Assembly: GCA_001579985.1 (NCBI GenBank)
Contig: LRSR01004545.1
Span: 1-35,670 of the forward strand
Source of the DNA: Hypsibius dujardini
Lineage: Eukaryota; Tardigrada; Eutardigrada; Parachela; Hypsibiidae
Direction of reading: 5' to 3'
Length of the DNA: 35,670 bases
In this document: positions 31,417 through 35,670 of the stretch, in pieces
Layout: each line of letters starts with the position of its first letter
Numbering within the stretch: the stretch's first letter is position 1
Notes under the pieces: generated by a model
The model's input: only the letters and a program-made list of their open reading frames with translations
The model's database searches: none
Told to the model about the DNA's origin: nothing
Program-made: the position numbers and the translations under genes

Positions 31417-34400
31417 ATGAAGTCAAGCCGAACGCGATCCACTACGGCCTCTGCCACCCTCAACAACATGGCTCAATCTCAGCCGTTATCATCGTCGTCG
31501 TCGGCTACTAATACAGCGTCGCCTTCATTATTGTTGGCTTCTTCTTCTGCTGTTGCTGCTTCCGCACTTGCTGCTGCCACTGCTCTCCCACGCAGTTCAG
31601 CCACCTTGCCGGCCACACTCCGTAATCCGACTACCGCATCGCTTCGTTCCGCCGCGGCGACTGGGGCATCTTCATCCAGGAGCCAGCAACCGGGATCGCC
31701 CGCTGTTTCATTGGCTGGAGGCAGAAAAAGCCCGTTGTTGAGTAAGGCTGACGTGAAATCGAAGCGTACTTTGCTGGTCGATGCGGGCGGAAAGTCTATG
31801 AAGAAGCACTTCCTCAGCAAAAGCAACGACAGTTTATCCGGAGGTAAGCAGAGAATTTTCTATGGTTAAGTTATCTGTCTGCCACCTGACCGTTTTGTCT
31901 GTCCGATCTGGAGGGTTGATTCCCTTGGTTGTCTATTTGTCTCATTAAATATGGAAAATTGCTTCTATTCAGGTGGCTCTGCTGTGGTGAAAAAGTCTCG
32001 CAACAACGTGCCAACACCGCAAGCCCGCGGAATCCGTCATCCCGCTGTCACCTCATCCATCAACACAGCCGTCAGTAAAAAGGAAAAGCTCCCCATTAAC
32101 ACCACAACAGTGCTGCCACTCCGCCATGGCGAGCCATTGGCCGACGCCTCTATCCCTGACATATCTCAAGAAATGCGTCGATCTGCCAGCAGTAATTGTT
32201 TGGAATCTTCGGCCGCTGACTCGGTCCGGCGTCTCTCCATTCCGGCGGATGCGGATCGCCTGACCGATGCAAGTGAAATGTCCGTGTCCAGTTCTCTTTT
32301 ATTATCCTCCAACTTTGCACCCTCCCAATCGGGCATTACGTTGATCTCAGCCGGCACACAGACCTCGGATTTTGAGGTGGCTGTGGTGCCGTCGACCGCC
32401 GCCGCATCGCGGAGAAGAAGTGGCGATTTCACCGGGGGTGATCGGGAGTTTTTGTCGCTGCTGGAGGAGCATTCGGAAATGTCCAAGCAGCTGTCGGAGC
32501 TGTGCAAGGTGGACGGACTGCCGGCCGGGCTGGGTGAGGCGACTGACAGTGGCCTACACGCGATGGATACCAGTGACGGCGGATGTCTGGCTCGTCCCAC
32601 CAATGACTGGGATGCACAGAGCAATAACAGCTTGTGCAGTGAGCCGTCACTGGCGGGACTTCAGGTGAGTTTAGTCGCGGTACCGCTGTATTCTTATTCA
32701 AATGATAATCAAAAACTGTATTAAGAGTTCGCGAAAATTTCAGTAGAAATATTGATTTTTAGTATGAATAGTTTGAATAAATAAGCGTTTTCTGTTGGAC
32801 AGTACAATGTGGGAAGCATTTGTTGCGGTTCGTTGGGCCTTTGATAACTGGGAATAATTAGTTTAATTAGCAGACATGTACCACTTCACTCTGTTCGCGT
32901 GTTAAAGCACGTGAGATATCCGGTTTTTTGGTGGGCTTACTGGTCAGAGATCTTCTCATTTGCAATGAAGATTTGTTTTAATCACTGTCTTAATCACTGT
33001 TTTAAATCACTGTCTTGGTAGTTGGCAGTAGCATGTCTGCTGCAGGCGTCGTCGCATCTGAGTAAAGCATTCGTCTGTTTATTGCTTCAGGACCGCATCC
33101 AGCAAATGGAAGAGACCCACCATTCTACTCATGAGGAACTTCAGGCGACACTCCAGGAACTGGCGGAAATGTCCGACATTGTGATCGTCTACAAGAAGGA
33201 GAACGAGGATTTGACACACGAGAAGGCCGTCCTGCAGGAGGCACTTCTATCCATGACTGAGAAAGTCCAGGTCTACCAGACGCAAGCGGATTCCCTCAAG
33301 AAGATGCTCTACCGGCAAGTCGCGGGGGATGAGAATTCCATGCCGGAAGACGGAACCGGTTCCAGCGAGAATGAGAAAACCCTGGTCGAACTTATGAAGA
33401 GCCTGCAGGTACGTTTTATTTGTATACTCGCCAGCCCATTAAGAACGGACTGACCGCAATATTTCACCCGCCGCATAATTGCAGGAAGAGAAGGAGGACT
33501 CGCAGCACCAGCTGGACAGTGCCTTGGGGCATAACAATAAGTTGTCAGCAGACCTGGAGAATGTGCAGAATAAGTGGCAACACCTCAACAGCTTCTGTGA
33601 CCAGGTAAAGTTGTGAATAGACTAAACATCCAGTCCTCGAGAAAAGTATGGCTAGCTAATTATCCAGGCAGAGATCTCTTGCAGCAGCTTGGTAATTTTT
33701 CCTGTAATTTAGTTGGAATCGCAGAAGAATGAGTCTGAAAGCCATCTCAGCGCCGCCAAAGATTCCATCAAGCGGCTTGAATTGGAGAATACACGATATG
33801 CCGCCTTGCTGGACAGCGAAAAGTCAAAAGTTGCTCAGCTGGAGACTGTGGCTAAAACGACCGCCAAGGCTGACCTCGACGATCTGTTGGACCATGTGCG
33901 GCGTGAAAAGAATCGCGTAGAAGAGCAGTTGACCAATTCAGATAATCGCAATCGCGTGCTGGAAAGCGACCTCGAGGGGCTACGGTCTGCGTTGAAGGCC
34001 AGCGAGGAGAAGAGAGCCCGGTTGGAGGAGAGTCTGGCTGATAATGCTCAAGAATTCGCTCACCGTCTCAACCAAAAGGTCGCCGAATACCGTGCTCAGG
34101 AGGAGGAAATTGTGCGGTTGAAAAAGGAGATTGAAGATCTGGAAACGCAGAATCAGGCATCAGAAACGGAGAGAGTGGAACTTTTACATCGATATGAAAA
34201 CTTGCGGAGTGAGGTAAGAGGAGCGCATTAATTGATAGATTTAGCCATTATGGTGTACATTGTTTTGTTGAACGACTGTGATTATTGATGGATTACCACT
34301 AATGAATTATTTGTGATTAAATTTAATATCACTTTACTATTCATTTTAGACATTGATTCATGACTCTGTTGGAGACAGTGTAGTTTAATAATAATGCATC

Positions 34401-35621
34401 TTTTGCTTAATAATATACAGAATTTGAAGTTTTCGTGTTTCCCATCTGTTGTATTAATTAACTTTTTTTTGCAGTACTCGCAAGAGCAGCACGAGTGGAC
34501 ACACTTTCAGACGGATCTCCTCACGGCAGTGCGCGTGGCTAACGAATTCCGCACGGAATGTGAAATGAAAACCAAGACCGTGTCGGAGGAAAATCAGGCG
34601 CTGAAGCGTAAGACTGACGACTTGAGTGGCGAGCTTGAACGTCTCAAGATGCGGAAAGCTGCGACACCCCCTAAGATCGTCGTACCGGTAACGGCTTCAG
34701 TGGATCCGGAAGTGCGACCAATCCGCACATCCTCCGCCACCGAACCGGTACCACTGCAACGCTCACCCGCCGAACGTGACGCTCTGGCCCCACGCGCTTC
34801 ACGCTCCACACCCAACCATCAGGTATGAATAGTGTACAAGTAGCCATGTCTTATTTTGTCAACGTCCACCGCCTGAGTGTCTGGATTTACAAAATCTGCA
34901 TGTACATAATATTACATTTTTTCCTATTTGGTTACTGTTTGTCGATCAGAATGTCTGTCTGCTTGTCTACGAGTCTCCCTGGCCTGCCTGCTTATCTGTT
35001 TGTCTGTTTGTTTGTTTGTCTGTTTGTTTGTCTGTCTGACTGCCTGCCTGTCTGTCTGTCTGCCTGTCTGCCTGCCTGTCTATCTATCTGTCTGCCTGCC
35101 TGTCTATTTGTCTGCCTGTCTGTCTGTCCCACTTCCCCTGTCTATGTGTCTGTCTGTCAGTGTTCGCTGAGTCGTCTTACATCTTGATCGGTGTATCATT
35201 CCGATTGAACTTGTAAATTTGAGATTGTTAGGTCCCATGAATTTTGTTTTAGGTCTCTGTTAAGAGTATCATTCAGAACCTCGAGAGTAACGGACGGCAG
35301 ACAGGTCGTCTGGCTTCTGTCGCTGGCAAGTTGACCGGTATCCGGCGTCGCGATGAAAATATTGTCCGATCGGAAAGCAACTCTTCCCTCGACTCCACCG
35401 ACAAGATGCTAGATCTCGATCGGTACATGATTGACGACGAACCGAGTATGCCCGGGGACGGTCTCAAGCCCATCCTCAACATCAAGCAGCGCAACAGTCT
35501 AAGCGGCTCTGTGGAAAGTAAGGGTTCGCTGCACGAGTCGTTGAGCAGTTTGGCCAAGGGAAAGGGCTCGAAACGGAATGCCCTGTTGAAATTCTGTCAG
35601 GAGAAGACGTTAGGCTACTCG
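31417..35621 (+). CDS. SPECC1L: SPECC1L / cytospin-A ortholog (5' part, runs off the window)
   Basis: Cytoskeletal cross-linker: a long coiled coil with a C-terminal calponin-homology domain that links actin and microtubules in adhesion and cytokinesis. Seven exons: 31417-31843 (acceptor at 31369), 31973-32664, 33091-33408, 33485-33604, 33713-34213, 34475-34822, 35253-35621, all in frame, 925 codons. The N-terminus is Ser/Ala-rich and disordered. DRIQQMEETHHSTHEELQAT plus LQELAEM closely matches the [20 protein letters not shown] segment of human SPECC1L. Coiled coil continues to about residue 730. A basic/Ser-Pro linker follows, then GSKRNALLKFCQEKTLGY, the start of the CH domain (F where vertebrates have W). 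The donor TCG|gtacgtg ends the last exon in the window; about 100 CH residues are missing beyond the edge. The start is provisional: the frame is open back to 31369, so translation could begin in an upstream exon. Confidence 0.93.
34938..35160 (+). repeat. TCTG/CCTG/TTTG array in a SPECC1L intron
   Basis: Interrupted tetranucleotide array in the intron 34823-35252, in the same orientation as those in the KLHL20 and cathepsin-like introns. Confidence 0.92.
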
Positions 35622-35670
35622 GTACGTGAAGATGATGATCGTAATGGTGCTAAGGCCAACGAAAACGGCT

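Noticed and set aside
1-35670. CRISPR arrays, bacterial operons, rRNA or tRNA genes
   Set aside because: None seen; tandem repeats here lack the repeat-spacer pattern, and the genes are intron-bearing animal genes.

Overview
The window is nuclear DNA from an invertebrate animal. Every gene has spliceosomal introns (GT..AG) whose phases join cleanly, the proteins are animal families (NR2E nuclear receptor, KLHL20, cathepsin L-like, DAXX, SPECC1L/cytospin-A), and the non-coding DNA is full of microsatellites, minisatellites and small TA-flanked inverted-repeat elements. An ecdysozoan such as a tardigrade is plausible, but the window alone does not fix the phylum.

Layout. 1-1863: non-coding, inside or upstream of a nuclear-receptor gene, with a MITE-like element and a minisatellite. 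1864-3457 (+): last three exons (ligand-binding domain) of an NR2E receptor; the DNA-binding domain lies outside the window. 5129-8365 (+): complete ten-exon KLHL20 ortholog. 8888-10139: transposon insertion. 10129-10558 (-): copy A of a small secreted cysteine-rich gene. 10956-13968: rearranged tandem duplicate of about 1553-10615. It holds a scrap of the receptor exon, a KLHL20 paralog reduced to BTB+BACK with a new tail (11460-12955), and copy B of the cysteine-rich gene (13445-13889, -). 15605-17406 (+): complete six-exon papain-family gene lacking all three catalytic residues. 18027-21356 (-): seven-exon DAXX-like gene with an N-terminal SUMO-interacting motif and one reading-frame break. 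21357-31368: about 10 kb with no supportable gene, between DAXX and the next gene, divergent from it. 31417-35621 (+): first 925 codons of a SPECC1L/cytospin-A ortholog, leaving the window inside the calponin-homology domain.

No operon-like pathway is apparent. The genes are unrelated cellular regulators (CUL3 ubiquitin adaptor, H3.3 chaperone/SUMO scaffold, actin/microtubule linker, transcription factor) plus secreted proteins. The most interesting items are the pseudo-cathepsin with a poly-histidine linker, the young KLHL20 duplicate that lost its substrate-binding propeller but kept its BTB almost unchanged, the paired cysteine-rich genes carrying different lesions, and the transposon whose empty target site survives in the paralogous copy.
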